From: Frankiales bacterium
GTDB lineage: Bacteria > Actinomycetota > Actinomycetes > Mycobacteriales > SCTD01
Assembly: GCA_025966135.1 (NCBI GenBank)
Contig: JAOPVP010000042.1
Location: 1 to 64,000, forward strand
Direction of reading: 5' to 3'
Length of the DNA: 64,000 bases
The position numbers and the translations under genes were made by a program. The notes beneath the pieces are model-generated. The model saw only the letters and a list, made by a program, of their open reading frames with translations. It was not told the DNA's origin and made no database searches. This document shows, in pieces, positions 25,377 through 34,867 of this stretch (positions are counted from its first letter, which is position 1; every line of letters starts with the position of its first letter).

Positions 25377-25948
25377 GCGTCGCGGGTCTGCTGCTTGCGG
25401 CTGGTGGCGGTCGCCGCTTCGGGAGCCCCAAGGCCCTGATCGCCCTGGAGGGCGAGCTGCTGGTCGAGCGCGGTGCGCGGGTGCTCCACGAGGGTGGCTG
25501 CGCGCCCGTCGTGGTGGCGCTCGGTGCTCAGGCCGACCAGGTGCAGGCGCTGGCATCGCTTCCCGAGGTGGTGGTCGTGACGGACTGGGAGAGCGGGATG
25601 GGCGCCTCCCTGAGGGCGGGGCTGCGGGCCCTGGAGGCCCGCGATGTGACGGCCTGTGTGGTGGCCCTCGCGGATCAGCCGCGGGTAGGGGCGCAGGCCG
25701 TGGCGCGGCTGGTCGCCGCGCACGCCGCCGGCGCGGTTGCTGCTGTCGCGACCTATGACGGCGTGGCACGCAACCCGGTCCTGCTCGACCGTCGCACCTG
25801 GGTCGCCGTCGCCGCCGCAGCTCACGGTGACGTGGGGGCGCGGGACTGGTTGCGGGCCCATCCCGCGCTCGTCACACAGGTGCCGTGCGAGGACACGGGC
25901 TCGCCGTTCGACATCGACACGCCTGCTGATCTGGAGGCCCTCGCATGA
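25373..25948 (+). CDS. MobA-like nucleotidyltransferase (molybdenum cofactor cytidylyltransferase type)
   Basis: This 191-residue protein starts with the nucleotidyltransferase signature GLLLAAGGGRRFGSPKAL and has ADQPRVGAQAV and the C-terminal GSPFDIDTPADLEAL. The family joins CMP to molybdopterin to make the MCD cofactor of xanthine-oxidase-type enzymes, which is what this operon needs. GTG 25373 overlaps the xdhC stop (GTGA). GMP transfer, as in MobA proper, is less likely given the context. Confidence 0.88.
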   Translation: MSVAGLLLAAGGGRRFGSPKALIALEGELLVERGARVLHEGGCAPVVVALGAQADQVQALASLPEVVVVTDWESGMGASLRAGLRALEARDVTACVVALADQPRVGAQAVARLVAAHAAGAVAAVATYDGVARNPVLLDRRTWVAVAAAAHGDVGARDWLRAHPALVTQVPCEDTGSPFDIDTPADLEALA

Positions 25949-26547
25949 AGCTCGAGAACCGTTTCACCGTCCCTGTCCCGCGCGCCACTGCGATGGAGGT
26001 CCTGCTCGACGTGGAGCGGGTCGCCCCATGCCTGCCGGGCGCGACCCTGACCTCGCGGGACGGCGACTCCTTCACAGGAACCGTGAAGGTGAAGGTCGGG
26101 CCCATCAACCTCACCTACGGGGGCAACGCCCGGTTCGTCTCCGTGGACGAGCAGGGTGGCGTCGTCGTCATCGAGGCCTCCGGCAAGGAGACGCGCGGCA
26201 CCGGTACCGCCAAGGCTCTGGTGACCTGTCGCCTGGAGGACCAGGGTGAGTCAACAGCCGTCGAGGTCGACACCGACCTGAGCATCACCGGCAAACCCGC
26301 CCAGTTCGGCCGCGGCGTCCTGGCTGACGTGAGTGGGAAGCTGGTGGACCAGTTCGCCTCCTGCCTTGCCGAGGAGATCCTCGCCGGCACGCCTGCCACC
26401 GGCACCACGACGACACCGCGCCCCGTCCAGGAGGCTCAGCCGATCAACCTGCTGGGTACCGCCGGCAGCCCGGTGCTGAAGCGTCTCGCTCCTGTGATCG
26501 CGGTGGTCGTCGCCGTGCTGCTGCTCATCAGATGCCGGCGTCGTTGA
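25945..26547 (+). CDS. coxG: CoxG-family SRPBCC protein with C-terminal membrane anchor
   Basis: This 200-residue protein has an SRPBCC/CoxG domain (residues 1-145) with the opening LENRFTVPVPRATAMEVLLDVERVAPCLPGA and the conserved VKVGPINLTYGG. A linker rich in Thr and Pro leads to a C-terminal membrane segment, about 180-196 (LAPVIAVVVAVLLLI), ending in RCRRR. CoxG is known to recruit CO dehydrogenase to the cytoplasmic membrane. ATG 25945 overlaps the transferase stop (ATGA). Its 3' end overlaps the convergent NUDIX gene by 20 nt. Confidence 0.9.
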   Translation: MKLENRFTVPVPRATAMEVLLDVERVAPCLPGATLTSRDGDSFTGTVKVKVGPINLTYGGNARFVSVDEQGGVVVIEASGKETRGTGTAKALVTCRLEDQGESTAVEVDTDLSITGKPAQFGRGVLADVSGKLVDQFASCLAEEILAGTPATGTTTTPRPVQEAQPINLLGTAGSPVLKRLAPVIAVVVAVLLLIRCRRR

Positions 26548-27001
26548 CGGCCGCGCGGGTGCTCTCGAACGCCAGGGGCGGCAGGTGGTCGGTGCTGAAG
26601 AAGCCGACCTCGTCCGCGTCGTCCCCGGCCCGCAGCTCCCCGCCCACCACGGTCGCGGCGAAGGTCAGGAAGAACGACGCTGCTCCCTCCGCCGACGGGT
26701 AGACCTCGAGCACGGCACCGACCTCGACGAGCAGCCCCGTCTCTTCCAGGCACTCGCGCGCCGCTGCGGCCCGAGGGTCCTCGTCGGCGTCCACGAACCC
26801 GGCGGGCAGCGACCACAGCCCTCGCGCCGGCTCGTTGCCCCGACGGACCAGCAGCAGCTGCCCCGCGTCGTTCCGCACGACCACGCCGACACCGACCTTC
26901 GGGTCGCGGAAATACGGCCGACGGCAGCCGGTGCAGCGCTGGAAGCGACCCTCGGGGGCCAGCGCGGCACCGCAGGACGGGCAGTGCCGAGCGATCTCCA
27001 C
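26528..27001 (-). CDS. NUDIX hydrolase with N-terminal zinc ribbon
   Basis: This 157-residue protein has a four-Cys ribbon at the start (HCPSCGAAL...RCTGCRRPYF) and a complete NUDIX box, GFVDADEDPRAAAARECLEETGLL. That layout is shared by NudC-like and ADP-ribose-type pyrophosphatases. The substrate cannot be read from the sequence. GTG 27001 is preferred to GTG 27031 because TACGAT lies 7 nt upstream of it, which fits a leaderless start. The longer form would add MVRRTPTIAG. Confidence 0.85.
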   Translation of the reverse strand: MEIARHCPSCGAALAPEGRFQRCTGCRRPYFRDPKVGVGVVVRNDAGQLLLVRRGNEPARGLWSLPAGFVDADEDPRAAAARECLEETGLLVEVGAVLEVYPSAEGAASFFLTFAATVVGGELRAGDDADEVGFFSTDHLPPLAFESTRAAVNDAGI

Positions 27002-27008
27002 GCCCGCG

Positions 27009-27014
27009 ATCGTA
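27009..27014 (-). promoter_or_regulatory. -10 box TACGAT, leaderless NUDIX gene promoter
   Basis: Minus-strand TACGAT precedes GTG 27001 by 7 nt, with no ribosome-binding site. The same hexamer stands before moaA. It moves the likely start of the NUDIX gene 30 nt downstream of the first possible codon. Confidence 0.5.
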
Positions 27015-27072
27015 GGAGTCCGCCGTACCACCGCGGGGAAGGAGCCGGCTCCCTGTGCTGTTGACTGGTGAC

Positions 27073-27978
27073 ATGCAACGACGTCCCACGGATCTCAACA
27101 TGGCCGGCGCGGTGGACCTCTCCCGGCTGGCCAAGCCCACTGCCGCCGCGGCCGGACCGACCAGCACCAGCCCGTATGTCCTCGACGTCACCGAGGCCGA
27201 CTTCGAGGAGCTGGTTGTCAACAAGTCCCTCCAGGTACCCGTCCTCATCGACTTCTGGGCGGACTGGTGCGGGCCGTGCAAGCAGCTCAGCCCGGTGCTG
27301 GAGCGGCTCGCGGACGAGGCGGGTGGTTCCTGGGTGCTCGCCAAGATCGATGTCGACGCCAACCAGGCGCTGGCCGGCCAGCTCCAGATCCAGTCCATCC
27401 CCGCGGTCTTCCTCGCCCTGGGTGGCCGTCTCGTGCCGGGTTTCACGGGCGCGCTGCCCGAGGCTGAGCTGCGCAAGTTCCTGGAGCAGGTCCTGGAGGC
27501 TGCCCGGCAGGCCGGGTTGCCCGGCTCCCAAGGTGCGGACGGCGCGGAGCCGCTGCCCGCCCCCGTCGACCCGGAGCTGCTCGCCGCCGAGGACGCTCTC
27601 GGAGCCGAGGACTACGCGGCAGCCATCGAGGCGTACGACGCTCTCCTGGCGCGCAAGCCCGGCGACGCGGAGGCCCAGCTGGGCAGGGCCTGGGCCTCGC
27701 TGCTGCAGCGCGCGGTCGACCTCGACCCGCAGACCGTGATCGCCGCCGCCGACGCCGCACCGGACGACGTGGACGCTCAGACCGCCGCCGCGGACGTGGA
27801 GGTGCTCACCGAGCAGATCCAGCCCGCCATCGACCGGCTGATCGGCTTCGTGCAGCGCTCCGACGGCGAGGACCGCAACAGTGCTCGTCAGCACCTGCTG
27901 GAGCTGTTCTCGGTGCTCGACCCCGAGGACGAGCGCATCGTCACCGGCCGCCGCTCGCTGTCGAACGCGCTGTACTGA
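27073..27978 (+). CDS. Thioredoxin-domain protein with C-terminal TPR-like region (YbbN/CnoX type)
   Basis: This 301-residue protein has a thioredoxin fold at about residues 35-145 with the active site WADWCGPCKQ and the cis-Pro segment QSIPAVF. A helical TPR-like C-terminal half follows (PELLAAEDALGAEDYAAAIEAYDALL and QHLLELFSVL). This is the layout of YbbN/CnoX, a redox-linked chaperone that hands proteins to GroEL or DnaK. Unlike E. coli CnoX the full CGPC motif is kept, so reductase activity is possible. ATG 27073 is chosen by family start. It is divergent from the NUDIX gene. Confidence 0.88.
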   Translation: MQRRPTDLNMAGAVDLSRLAKPTAAAAGPTSTSPYVLDVTEADFEELVVNKSLQVPVLIDFWADWCGPCKQLSPVLERLADEAGGSWVLAKIDVDANQALAGQLQIQSIPAVFLALGGRLVPGFTGALPEAELRKFLEQVLEAARQAGLPGSQGADGAEPLPAPVDPELLAAEDALGAEDYAAAIEAYDALLARKPGDAEAQLGRAWASLLQRAVDLDPQTVIAAADAAPDDVDAQTAAADVEVLTEQIQPAIDRLIGFVQRSDGEDRNSARQHLLELFSVLDPEDERIVTGRRSLSNALY

Positions 27979-28003
27979 TGGGCGTGACAGCGATCAGGTC
28001 GGC

Positions 28004-28032
28004 TAAGGCCCCTTACGCCTGAGGTAAGGCCC
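28004..28032. promoter_or_regulatory. TAAGG inverted and direct repeats upstream of the LAL regulator
   Basis: TAAGGCCCCTTA (28004-28015) has 5-bp inverted arms around CC. TAAGGCCC recurs at 28025-28032, exactly 21 nt after 28004, or two helical turns. It lies about 100 nt before the small gene that precedes the large LuxR-family regulator, so it could be a site for that or another regulator. The rest of the 156-nt gap shows nothing clear. Confidence 0.3.
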
Positions 28033-28134
28033 GGCAGGACGAGACCCTGCGCGGTCGCCCGATGTGCCGGGCACCCCCTTCGCACGAGGGTTGTCCCTGT
28101 CGCCGGAACATCCGGCAGAAGCAGGGAGAACACC

Positions 28135-28287
28135 ATGACGGAGATGTCCTCGGGGCTGCGGGCCCTGGAGATGCAGGAGCGCCAGACTTGGCACCGTGAG
28201 CGGGCCCAGCGCGAGCACGTCGGCGCCGCTGTCGACCGCCCCCGGCGGCGGATGTTCCCCAGCCGCGCGGCGCGCCGTACTGCCTGA
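28135..28287 (+). CDS. Candidate 50-residue protein upstream of the LAL regulator
   Basis: This short frame starts at ATG 28135 with AGGGAG 7 nt upstream, one of the better ribosome-binding sites of the window. It ends 5 nt before the GTG of the regulator. The product is helical and charged at first (LRALEMQERQTWHRERAQRE), then basic (RPRRRMFPSRAARR). No family is recognised. The strong initiation site and the tight spacing suggest real translation and coupling to the regulator, which itself lacks a clear ribosome-binding site. It could also act only as a leader peptide. Confidence 0.5.
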   Translation: MTEMSSGLRALEMQERQTWHRERAQREHVGAAVDRPRRRMFPSRAARRTA

Positions 28288-28292
28288 CCGCT

Positions 28293-31259
28293 GTGACCAC
28301 GGCGACGGACCTGCCGGCTGGCACCATGGCCGACGTGGCGGCCTTCAGCGAGACCCTCCGGCCACCTCTCGTCGGACGCGAGGAGGAGCTCCAGCTGTTG
28401 CTGGACGCCGTACGCGCCTGTGCCGAGGGGCGACCGGCCGCGGTGCTGCTCGGCGGTGACGCCGGGGTGGGCAAGACCCGGTTGCTGGCTCAGCTGCTCG
28501 AGGAGCTGCCCACGCCGGCCATGGTGCTGCGCGGCGGTTGCGTGGACCTCGGCGACGTGGGGCTGGCGTACCTGCCCTTCGTCGAGGCCTTCTCCGACCT
28601 GGCGCGCCAGCACCCCTCGGTCGTGGACGTTCCGGGGCTCGGGCCGTTGCTGCCGAGCGGCGCCGGGCAGGGGGGTGAGCTGGCGCGGCTGCAGTTGTTC
28701 GAGGCGGTCGTCACGGCATTGCGGTCCGCGGGGGAGGTCGCGCCTGTCGTGCTCGTGCTCGAGGACCTGCACTGGGCCGACGCGTCCAGCCGTGAGCTGC
28801 TGCGCTTCCTGCTGACCCGACTCCGGGACGAGCGGGTCGCGGTGCTGGCCTCCTACCGTGCTGACGACCTGCACCGCCGCCACCCGCTGGTCCCCCTGGT
28901 CGCCGAGCTCAGCCGCCTCTCGTCCGTCGAGCACCTGCAGCTGAACCCGCTCCGGGACGACGACGTGCGTCGCCACCTCAGGTCGCTCGTCCCCGAGGCC
29001 GTTCCGGAGAACCTGCTGTCGGCCGTGGTCACCCGGGCGGAGGGCAACCCGTACTTCGCTGAGGAGCTGCTGCTCGCCGCCGTCGACACCGGTGACCTGG
29101 ACGGTCGCGTGCTGCCCCACCGGCTGTCCGAGGTGCTCTTGGCCCGCTTGGAGCGCCTCGACGAGAGCACGCTCGCGGTGGTGCGGCTCGCGGCCGTCGC
29201 CGGTCGCCGGGTGGAGCACGAGCTGTTGGCTGCGGCCTGCCTGGAGGGCGGATTGCCGGCCGAAGCCGCCCTGCGGGACGCGGTCGCTGGGCACGTCCTC
29301 GTCGTGACACCCGGCCGGGCCGCTGGGTCCTACTCCTTCCGGCACGCGCTCCTGCAGGAGACCGTCTACGACGACTTGCTGCCCGGTGAGCGGGTCCGTT
29401 TGCACGGCCTGCTCGCCAGCGTCCTGACGTCGTACGGCGGGGCCGTTGGGCCAGGCGAGCTCGGCGTTCACCGCGAACGCAGCGGTGACCTGACCGGCGC
29501 TCTCGAGGACTACCTGGCGGCCGGCACCGCTGCCATGGTCTCCGGTGCGCCGCACGAGGCGCTGGCGTTGCGCGAGCGCGCTCTCGAGCTGGTCGCGGCA
29601 GGGGCGTGGCCTGGCATCACGGACCAGGACCGCGCCGACCTGATGCGCGACGGCGCCGACGCAGCCGGTCTCGCTGGGGACTGGGGCCGCGCGATCGCCC
29701 TCGCGAAGGCGCGCGTCGCTGCGGTCGAGGGACTGGGCTCCGCCGAGCAGTCCGAAGCGCGACGGACGCTCGCGTCGCACCTGCTCGCCGGCGACCGGGA
29801 GAGCGATGCCCAGCAGGAGGCGACGCGGGCGCGGACGTTGGCCTACGACGCGGCTGAGCCGGCGGGCATCGCGCGCGCGGAAGCGCTCTACGCCCGTACC
29901 GTCTGGCGCAGCCTCGACCGGGACGACGAGGTGCGCGACGCGGCCGAGCGCGCGCTGGCCGCGGCCCTCGCCGCCGGACTGAGCGACGTGCAGGCCGATG
30001 CGCTCGTGACGCTGGGGACATTGGCCGAGGCGTCGGGCGACAGCGTTCAGGCGCTGGAGAGCTTTCGGCGCGCCCGGGACCTGGCCGTCGAGCACGGGCA
30101 CCTGCTCGTCGAGCTGCGCGCCGCCTTCAACGCGGCCGCCCACAGCTTCTACGCGGCGGATCTCGAGGTGGCCGCTGCGGAGGTCGACGCGGCGGCCGCC
30201 CGTGCCGACGCGGTGGGGCTGGGCTGGAGCGCCTACGGCTACAGCGTGCGGGGCATGCAGTCCGTGATCCGCTACACCCGAGGCGATCTCGCCGGCTCCA
30301 CGGCAGCGTCGACCACCGTGACGGGCGCCGCCGACCCGGCTCGTGAGAGCCTCGCTGCGATCGGCCTGTATGCCGCGGTTGCCCGTGGCGACGACGGCGT
30401 CATCGAGCGCGCTCTTCGGGTCGCCGGTATCGCCGACGTCGATCCGATGGCACTCATGATCGCTGCCGGTACCGGGGCCGACGCCCTGCGCATGGCAGGG
30501 GAGCCGGAGCGGGCCTCGGCGCTCGCTGCTGAGGGTGCGGCGCGCATCGCCGAGCGCTGGGGGGAGTGGTCGCTCGGGGGAATCTGGTTGGCGGCCCTGG
30601 GGATCGCAGCGGAGGCCGACCTCGCTCAGCGCGCCCGGGAGCGCAAGGACGCAGTCGCCGAGCAGGCGGCGGTCGAGAAGGCCACCCGGTGGGACCAGGT
30701 GGCGCAGGAGACCGCGTCCCGTGGACGGCCGCGAGGAGGGGTCCTAGGCCCCGAGGGACGCGCCTGGCTGCTGCGCAGCGCCGCGGAGCTGCAGCGTGCC
30801 CGCGGCAGGAACGACCCGGACCGGTGGCGCGCGGTCGTCGCGGAGTTCGACTACGGCTACGCCTACGAAGTGGCCCGCTCGCGCTGGCGGTTGGCGGAGG
30901 CGCTCGTCGGCGTCGGTGACCGCGTGGCGGCGGCGGAGGAGCTGCAGGCGGCAGCGCGTACGGCGGTGGCCCTGGGCACCGTGCCGTTGCAACAGGCCGT
31001 GACCGACCTCGCGCGCCGGGCGCGCCTGGACCTCGGGGAGGCGCTGGTGGTGGGCAGGGTCGCCGTGGCCTCCCTGACGGCCCGCGAGCAGGAAGTGCTC
31101 AGGCTCGTGGCCTCCGGGCTGACCAACCGGCAGATCGGCGCCCAGCTGTTCATCAGTGAGAAGACGGCGTCGGTGCACGTCTCACGCATCCTTGCCAAGC
31201 TCGCCGTCTCCGGGCGGGCCGAGGCCGCGGCGCGGGCAGCGCACCTCGGCCTGGTGTGA
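28293..31259 (+). CDS. Large ATP-binding LuxR-family regulator (LAL type)
   Basis: This 988-residue transcription regulator has an AAA/STAND ATPase at about residues 25-300: Walker A GGDAGVGKT at 54-62 and Walker B VVLVLEDLHWAD. A long helical, TPR-like region follows to about 910. A C-terminal LuxR helix-turn-helix ends it (LTAREQEVLRLVASGLTNRQIG, then ISEKTASVHVSRIL). LAL regulators sense a ligand through the helical part and activate nearby operons. GTG 28293 is used (ATG 28326 is possible). The candidate 50-residue gene lies just upstream. Its targets are unknown; the minus-strand alpha-glucan operon is the nearest large transcription unit. Confidence 0.9.
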   Translation: MTTATDLPAGTMADVAAFSETLRPPLVGREEELQLLLDAVRACAEGRPAAVLLGGDAGVGKTRLLAQLLEELPTPAMVLRGGCVDLGDVGLAYLPFVEAFSDLARQHPSVVDVPGLGPLLPSGAGQGGELARLQLFEAVVTALRSAGEVAPVVLVLEDLHWADASSRELLRFLLTRLRDERVAVLASYRADDLHRRHPLVPLVAELSRLSSVEHLQLNPLRDDDVRRHLRSLVPEAVPENLLSAVVTRAEGNPYFAEELLLAAVDTGDLDGRVLPHRLSEVLLARLERLDESTLAVVRLAAVAGRRVEHELLAAACLEGGLPAEAALRDAVAGHVLVVTPGRAAGSYSFRHALLQETVYDDLLPGERVRLHGLLASVLTSYGGAVGPGELGVHRERSGDLTGALEDYLAAGTAAMVSGAPHEALALRERALELVAAGAWPGITDQDRADLMRDGADAAGLAGDWGRAIALAKARVAAVEGLGSAEQSEARRTLASHLLAGDRESDAQQEATRARTLAYDAAEPAGIARAEALYARTVWRSLDRDDEVRDAAERALAAALAAGLSDVQADALVTLGTLAEASGDSVQALESFRRARDLAVEHGHLLVELRAAFNAAAHSFYAADLEVAAAEVDAAAARADAVGLGWSAYGYSVRGMQSVIRYTRGDLAGSTAASTTVTGAADPARESLAAIGLYAAVARGDDGVIERALRVAGIADVDPMALMIAAGTGADALRMAGEPERASALAAEGAARIAERWGEWSLGGIWLAALGIAAEADLAQRARERKDAVAEQAAVEKATRWDQVAQETASRGRPRGGVLGPEGRAWLLRSAAELQRARGRNDPDRWRAVVAEFDYGYAYEVARSRWRLAEALVGVGDRVAAAEELQAAARTAVALGTVPLQQAVTDLARRARLDLGEALVVGRVAVASLTAREQEVLRLVASGLTNRQIGAQLFISEKTASVHVSRILAKLAVSGRAEAAARAAHLGLV

Positions 31260-31335
31260 ACCCGACCGCCCGTGATCTACGGAAGTTTCACCGTGCCTGA
31301 ACCCGGTGGACCGTCCGCGAAGATCAGGTGAGGCG

Positions 31336-31650
31336 TCAGGACCGGGAGGGGAGCGGTAGCCCCGGCGAGCTCGTCGGGAGGGGAGCGGGCACGGGCGTGG
31401 GCCCCAAGCTGCTGCTCGGTGACGGCGTCGGCGAACGCGTCGACGTCGGTGTTGCCGTCGGTGTCGGCACCCGGGTGACGGGGGGAGTGGGACTGGCCGA
31501 AGGCGGGGTCGCAGTCGGTGGCCTCGGGGTGTCGACCGGTCGCGGCTTCACCACGGGCACAGCCGGGTCGGGGCGAACCAGGATGTAGAGCACCAGGGTG
31601 GCGACGAACAGGGCCAGCAGGACGATCGTCGATTGACGGAACGGGCCCAT
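31336..31650 (-). CDS. Small membrane protein with Pro/Thr/Ser-rich tail
   Basis: This 104-residue protein has one membrane segment at about residues 8-25 (TIVLLALFVATLVLYILV). A low-complexity tail follows, of Pro, Thr and Ser (PTATPPSASPTPP), as in secreted or wall-spanning anchors. No domain is recognised. ATG 31650 overlaps the mscS stop (ATGA), so it is co-translated with the channel. That coupling is the main evidence that it is real. Confidence 0.6.
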   Translation of the reverse strand: MGPFRQSTIVLLALFVATLVLYILVRPDPAVPVVKPRPVDTPRPPTATPPSASPTPPVTRVPTPTATPTSTRSPTPSPSSSLGPTPVPAPLPTSSPGLPLPSRS

Positions 31651-32540
31651 CAGCTCAGCCCGCTCGGGTCAGCGGTGTCCAAGCCGGCGGGGAGGTGCAC
31701 GCCCTCGGCCCTGAGCGCCGCCGCGACCCGGGCACGCAGCTGCCGGCCCACGTCGAACTGCTTGCCGGGCAGGGTGCGGGCCACCATCCGAATGCTGAGC
31801 TGGTCCACCTCCAGGCTCTCCACGCCCATGACCGACGGCGCATCGAGCAGCAGGTCGTGCAGCTCCGGGGCGTCGTACGCCTCCGTGCCCACCCGGGTCA
31901 GGCACTCGCTGACCGCAGCCACATCCGTGCCCGCCGCGAGCGGTACGTCCACCACGGCACGGGCCCAGTCGCGCGAGAGGTTCGTGACTTGCCCGACCTG
32001 TCCGTTGGGCGTGATCACGACCTCGCCGTTGACCGTACGCACTCGCGTGACGCGCAGCGTGACGTCCTCGACGGTCCCGGTGACGGGTGCCATCCCTCCG
32101 ATGAGGGTCAGCTTGATGACGTCGCCGTAGCCGTACTGCCGCTCGGTGACGACGAAGAAACCGGCGAGCACGTCTTGCACCACCCGCTGGGCGCCGAAGC
32201 CCAGCGCGACGCCGACAACGGCGGCCGGCGCGACGAGACCGCTGATCGGCACCCCGAGCCGATCCAGCACGAGCACGCCGGTGATGGTGTAGATCACGAC
32301 GAGGGCCACGTAGGTCAGAACCTGCGCCACCGCGTGCCGATGCTTGGACGCCTCCGAGCGCACCAGCGCATCGGAGTCGGTGACCTGCTGGTCGATGCGC
32401 CGCGTGATCCGCTCGCCGACCCAGCTCGTCACTCTTGCGAGCAGGACAGCCCCGAGCAGGAGCAGCACGATCTCGAGCCCGTTGCCACTGGCCCAGTGGG
32501 AGAAGTCGGTCAGAGGAGCAATAGAGATCAGCACGTCCAT
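31650..32540 (-). CDS. Small-conductance mechanosensitive channel (MscS family)
   Basis: This 296-residue channel has membrane segments near residues 18-38, 65-90 and 90-125. The pore helix segment is VAPAAVVGVALGFGAQRVVQDVLAGFFVV, as in MscS. The beta domain follows (GTVEDVTLRVTRVRTVNGEVVITPNG) with the C-terminal alpha/beta cap. It opens on membrane tension to release solutes after hypo-osmotic shock. ATG 32540 is chosen to match family length. It lies 62 nt downstream of glgB on the same strand, so it may be read with the alpha-glucan operon. Confidence 0.9.
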   Translation of the reverse strand: MDVLISIAPLTDFSHWASGNGLEIVLLLLGAVLLARVTSWVGERITRRIDQQVTDSDALVRSEASKHRHAVAQVLTYVALVVIYTITGVLVLDRLGVPISGLVAPAAVVGVALGFGAQRVVQDVLAGFFVVTERQYGYGDVIKLTLIGGMAPVTGTVEDVTLRVTRVRTVNGEVVITPNGQVGQVTNLSRDWARAVVDVPLAAGTDVAAVSECLTRVGTEAYDAPELHDLLLDAPSVMGVESLEVDQLSIRMVARTLPGKQFDVGRQLRARVAAALRAEGVHLPAGLDTADPSGLS

Positions 32541-32602
32541 GAGTCTGGCCCCCTGAGGTGAGCTGAACCGTCCGGGGGCGCTACAGCCCGCCCCGCCGCT
32601 GA

Positions 32603-34867
32603 TCAGACGGAGGCAGGGCCCGGGCTCGTGAGCCACAGGGTCCCGAGGGGAGGGACGCGGAGGACAGCGGAGGCGGGTTGGCCGTGCCAGCCCTCGTCCC
32701 CCGCCACGACCGCGCCGGTGTTGCCGACGCCGCTGCCGGCGTACACGTCCGCGTCGGTGTTGACCGCCTCGTGCCACTCACCGGCCCACGGCAGCCCGAC
32801 GCGGTACCCCTCGTGCGGCAGGCCGGCGAAGTTGCTGATGCAGGCGAGCGCCGAGCCGTCGTTGCCGAAGCGCAGGAACGAGAAGACGTTGCCGGTCGCG
32901 TCGTTGGCGTCGATCCAGGAGAAGCCCGCCGCCTCGGCGTCCCGGCTCCACAGCGCCGGCGTGGCCTTGTACACCTCGTTCAGCTCCTTCACGAGCAGCG
33001 CGACGCCCCGGTGATCGGGCAGGTCCAGCAGCCACCAGTCGAGGGAGCGCGCCTCGCTCCACTCTGACTCCTGCGCGAACTCTGACCCCATGAACAGCAG
33101 CTGCTTGCCTGGGTGAGCCCACATGAAGGCCAGGTACGCGCGCAGGTTGGCGAGCTGCTGCCACCGGTCGCCGGGCATCTTGCGCAGCAGCGACCCCTTG
33201 CCGTGCACCACCTCGTCGTGGCTGATCGCCAGCACGTAGTTCTCGGAAAAGGCGTAGAGCATCGAGAACGTCATCTGGTGGTGGTGGTAGCCGCGGTAGA
33301 TCGGTTCGTGCGACATGTACTCGAGCGAGTCGTGCATCCAGCCCATGTTCCACTTGAAGCCGAAGCCGAGGCCGCCCAGGTGCGTGGGCCGCGTGACGCC
33401 CGGCCAGGAGGTCGACTCCTCGGCGATCGTCATCGCCGACGGCACCTCCCGGTAGACCACGGCGTTCAGCTCCTGCAGGAACGCCACGGCGTCGAGGTTC
33501 TCCCGGCCGCCGTACTGGTTGGGTTCCCACTGGCCTTCCTCGCGGGAGTAGTCGAGGTAGAGCATCGAGGCGACCGCGTCCACGCGCAGCCCGTCGATGT
33601 GGAACTCCTCGAGCCAGTAGACGGCGTTGGCGACCAGGAAGTTGCGCACCTCGTTGCGGCCGAAGTCGAAGACGTAGGTGCCCCAGTCCAGTTGCTCGCC
33701 GCGCCGGGGATCCGCGTGCTCGTAGAGCGGCGTGCCGTCGAAGCGCGCGAGGGCGAAGTCGTCCTTGGGGAAGTGCGCAGGCACCCAGTCGACGATCACG
33801 CCGATACCTGCCTGGTGCAGCCGATCGACCAGGAACCGGAACTCGTCGGGCGAGCCGAACCGGGCGGTCGGCGCGTAGTAGGAGGTCACCTGGTAGCCCC
33901 ACGAGCCACCGAACGGGTGCTCGGCGACCGGCAGGAGCTCGACGTGGGTGTAGCCCAGCCAGCTGACGTACTCCGCCAGCTGGTCGGCGAGCTCGACGTA
34001 GGACAGCCCCTGCCGCCAGGACCCGAGGTGCACCTCGTAGACGCTCATGGGTGCGGCGTGCTGCTGCGTCCGTGCACGCTCCGCGAGCCAGTCGATGTCC
34101 TGCCACTCGTACGACGACTGCGTCACCACCGAGGCCGTGAGGGGCGGGACCTCCGCCTGCTGGGCCATCGGGTCGGCCTTGTCGCGCCACACCGAGTCCG
34201 CGCCGAGGACGGCGAACTTGTACCGGGTTCCGGCACCGAGGCCCGGGACGAACAGCTCCCAGACGCCACTGCTGCCCAGCGACCGCATCGGGTGACTGCT
34301 GCCGTCCCAGCCGTTGAAGTCGCCGACGACGCGGACGCCGCGGGCGTTGGGGGCCCAGACGGCGAAGCTGACTCCTGTTGCGGTCGGGTAGCGGCGCACA
34401 TGGGCACCCAGGACCTGCCAGAGGTGCTCGTGCCGACCCTCGCCGATGAGGTGGAGATCGACCTCGCCGAGGGTCGGCAGGTAGCGATAAGGGTCGTCGG
34501 CCGGGTAGGTCGTCCCGTGGTAGGTGACGTCGAGCCGGTAGTCGGTCACGGGGCCGTCGACTGTCGCCTCCCAGATGCCGAAGGCGAGGTGCTGAAGAGG
34601 CACGCGGGTGCCGCCGACGAGGGCCTCGACCTGCTCCGCACCCGGCCGCAGCGCGCGGATGATCGAGCCCTCGCCGGACCGGTGCATGCCGAGGATCGCG
34701 TGCGGGTCGTGGTGCACACCATCCGCGAGTCGCTGGAGCTCTGCGTCGCTGGGACCGGTCACGACCGGATCCTGCGGGTAGGCCACGGGCGGGTCGTCCA
34801 GAACGGTCGTCGGGGGCTTCTTGCGCGGGCTGCGCTTCTTCGGCTCGGGCTGCTTGGGCTCGGTCAT
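32603..34867 (-). CDS. glgB: 1,4-alpha-glucan branching enzyme GlgB
   Basis: This 754-residue enzyme forms alpha-1,6 branches in glycogen or GlgE-made glucan. A Lys/Pro-rich N-terminus leads into two N-terminal beta domains: [13 protein letters not shown], then [22 protein letters not shown]. The GH13 barrel has the nucleophile Asp in [17 protein letters not shown], the acid Glu in MTIAEEST and the third Asp in [16 protein letters not shown] 34867 overlaps the maltokinase stop (ATGA). It is the fourth gene of the operon. Confidence 0.96.
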   Translation of the reverse strand: MTEPKQPEPKKRSPRKKPPTTVLDDPPVAYPQDPVVTGPSDAELQRLADGVHHDPHAILGMHRSGEGSIIRALRPGAEQVEALVGGTRVPLQHLAFGIWEATVDGPVTDYRLDVTYHGTTYPADDPYRYLPTLGEVDLHLIGEGRHEHLWQVLGAHVRRYPTATGVSFAVWAPNARGVRVVGDFNGWDGSSHPMRSLGSSGVWELFVPGLGAGTRYKFAVLGADSVWRDKADPMAQQAEVPPLTASVVTQSSYEWQDIDWLAERARTQQHAAPMSVYEVHLGSWRQGLSYVELADQLAEYVSWLGYTHVELLPVAEHPFGGSWGYQVTSYYAPTARFGSPDEFRFLVDRLHQAGIGVIVDWVPAHFPKDDFALARFDGTPLYEHADPRRGEQLDWGTYVFDFGRNEVRNFLVANAVYWLEEFHIDGLRVDAVASMLYLDYSREEGQWEPNQYGGRENLDAVAFLQELNAVVYREVPSAMTIAEESTSWPGVTRPTHLGGLGFGFKWNMGWMHDSLEYMSHEPIYRGYHHHQMTFSMLYAFSENYVLAISHDEVVHGKGSLLRKMPGDRWQQLANLRAYLAFMWAHPGKQLLFMGSEFAQESEWSEARSLDWWLLDLPDHRGVALLVKELNEVYKATPALWSRDAEAAGFSWIDANDATGNVFSFLRFGNDGSALACISNFAGLPHEGYRVGLPWAGEWHEAVNTDADVYAGSGVGNTGAVVAGDEGWHGQPASAVLRVPPLGTLWLTSPGPASV

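Noticed and set aside
27031..27031. GTG 27031 as start of the NUDIX gene
   Set aside because: No ribosome-binding site precedes it. GTG 27001 has a -10 at leaderless spacing.
31260..31335. A terminator between the LAL regulator and the convergent small membrane protein gene
   Set aside because: No convincing stem was found in these 76 bases.
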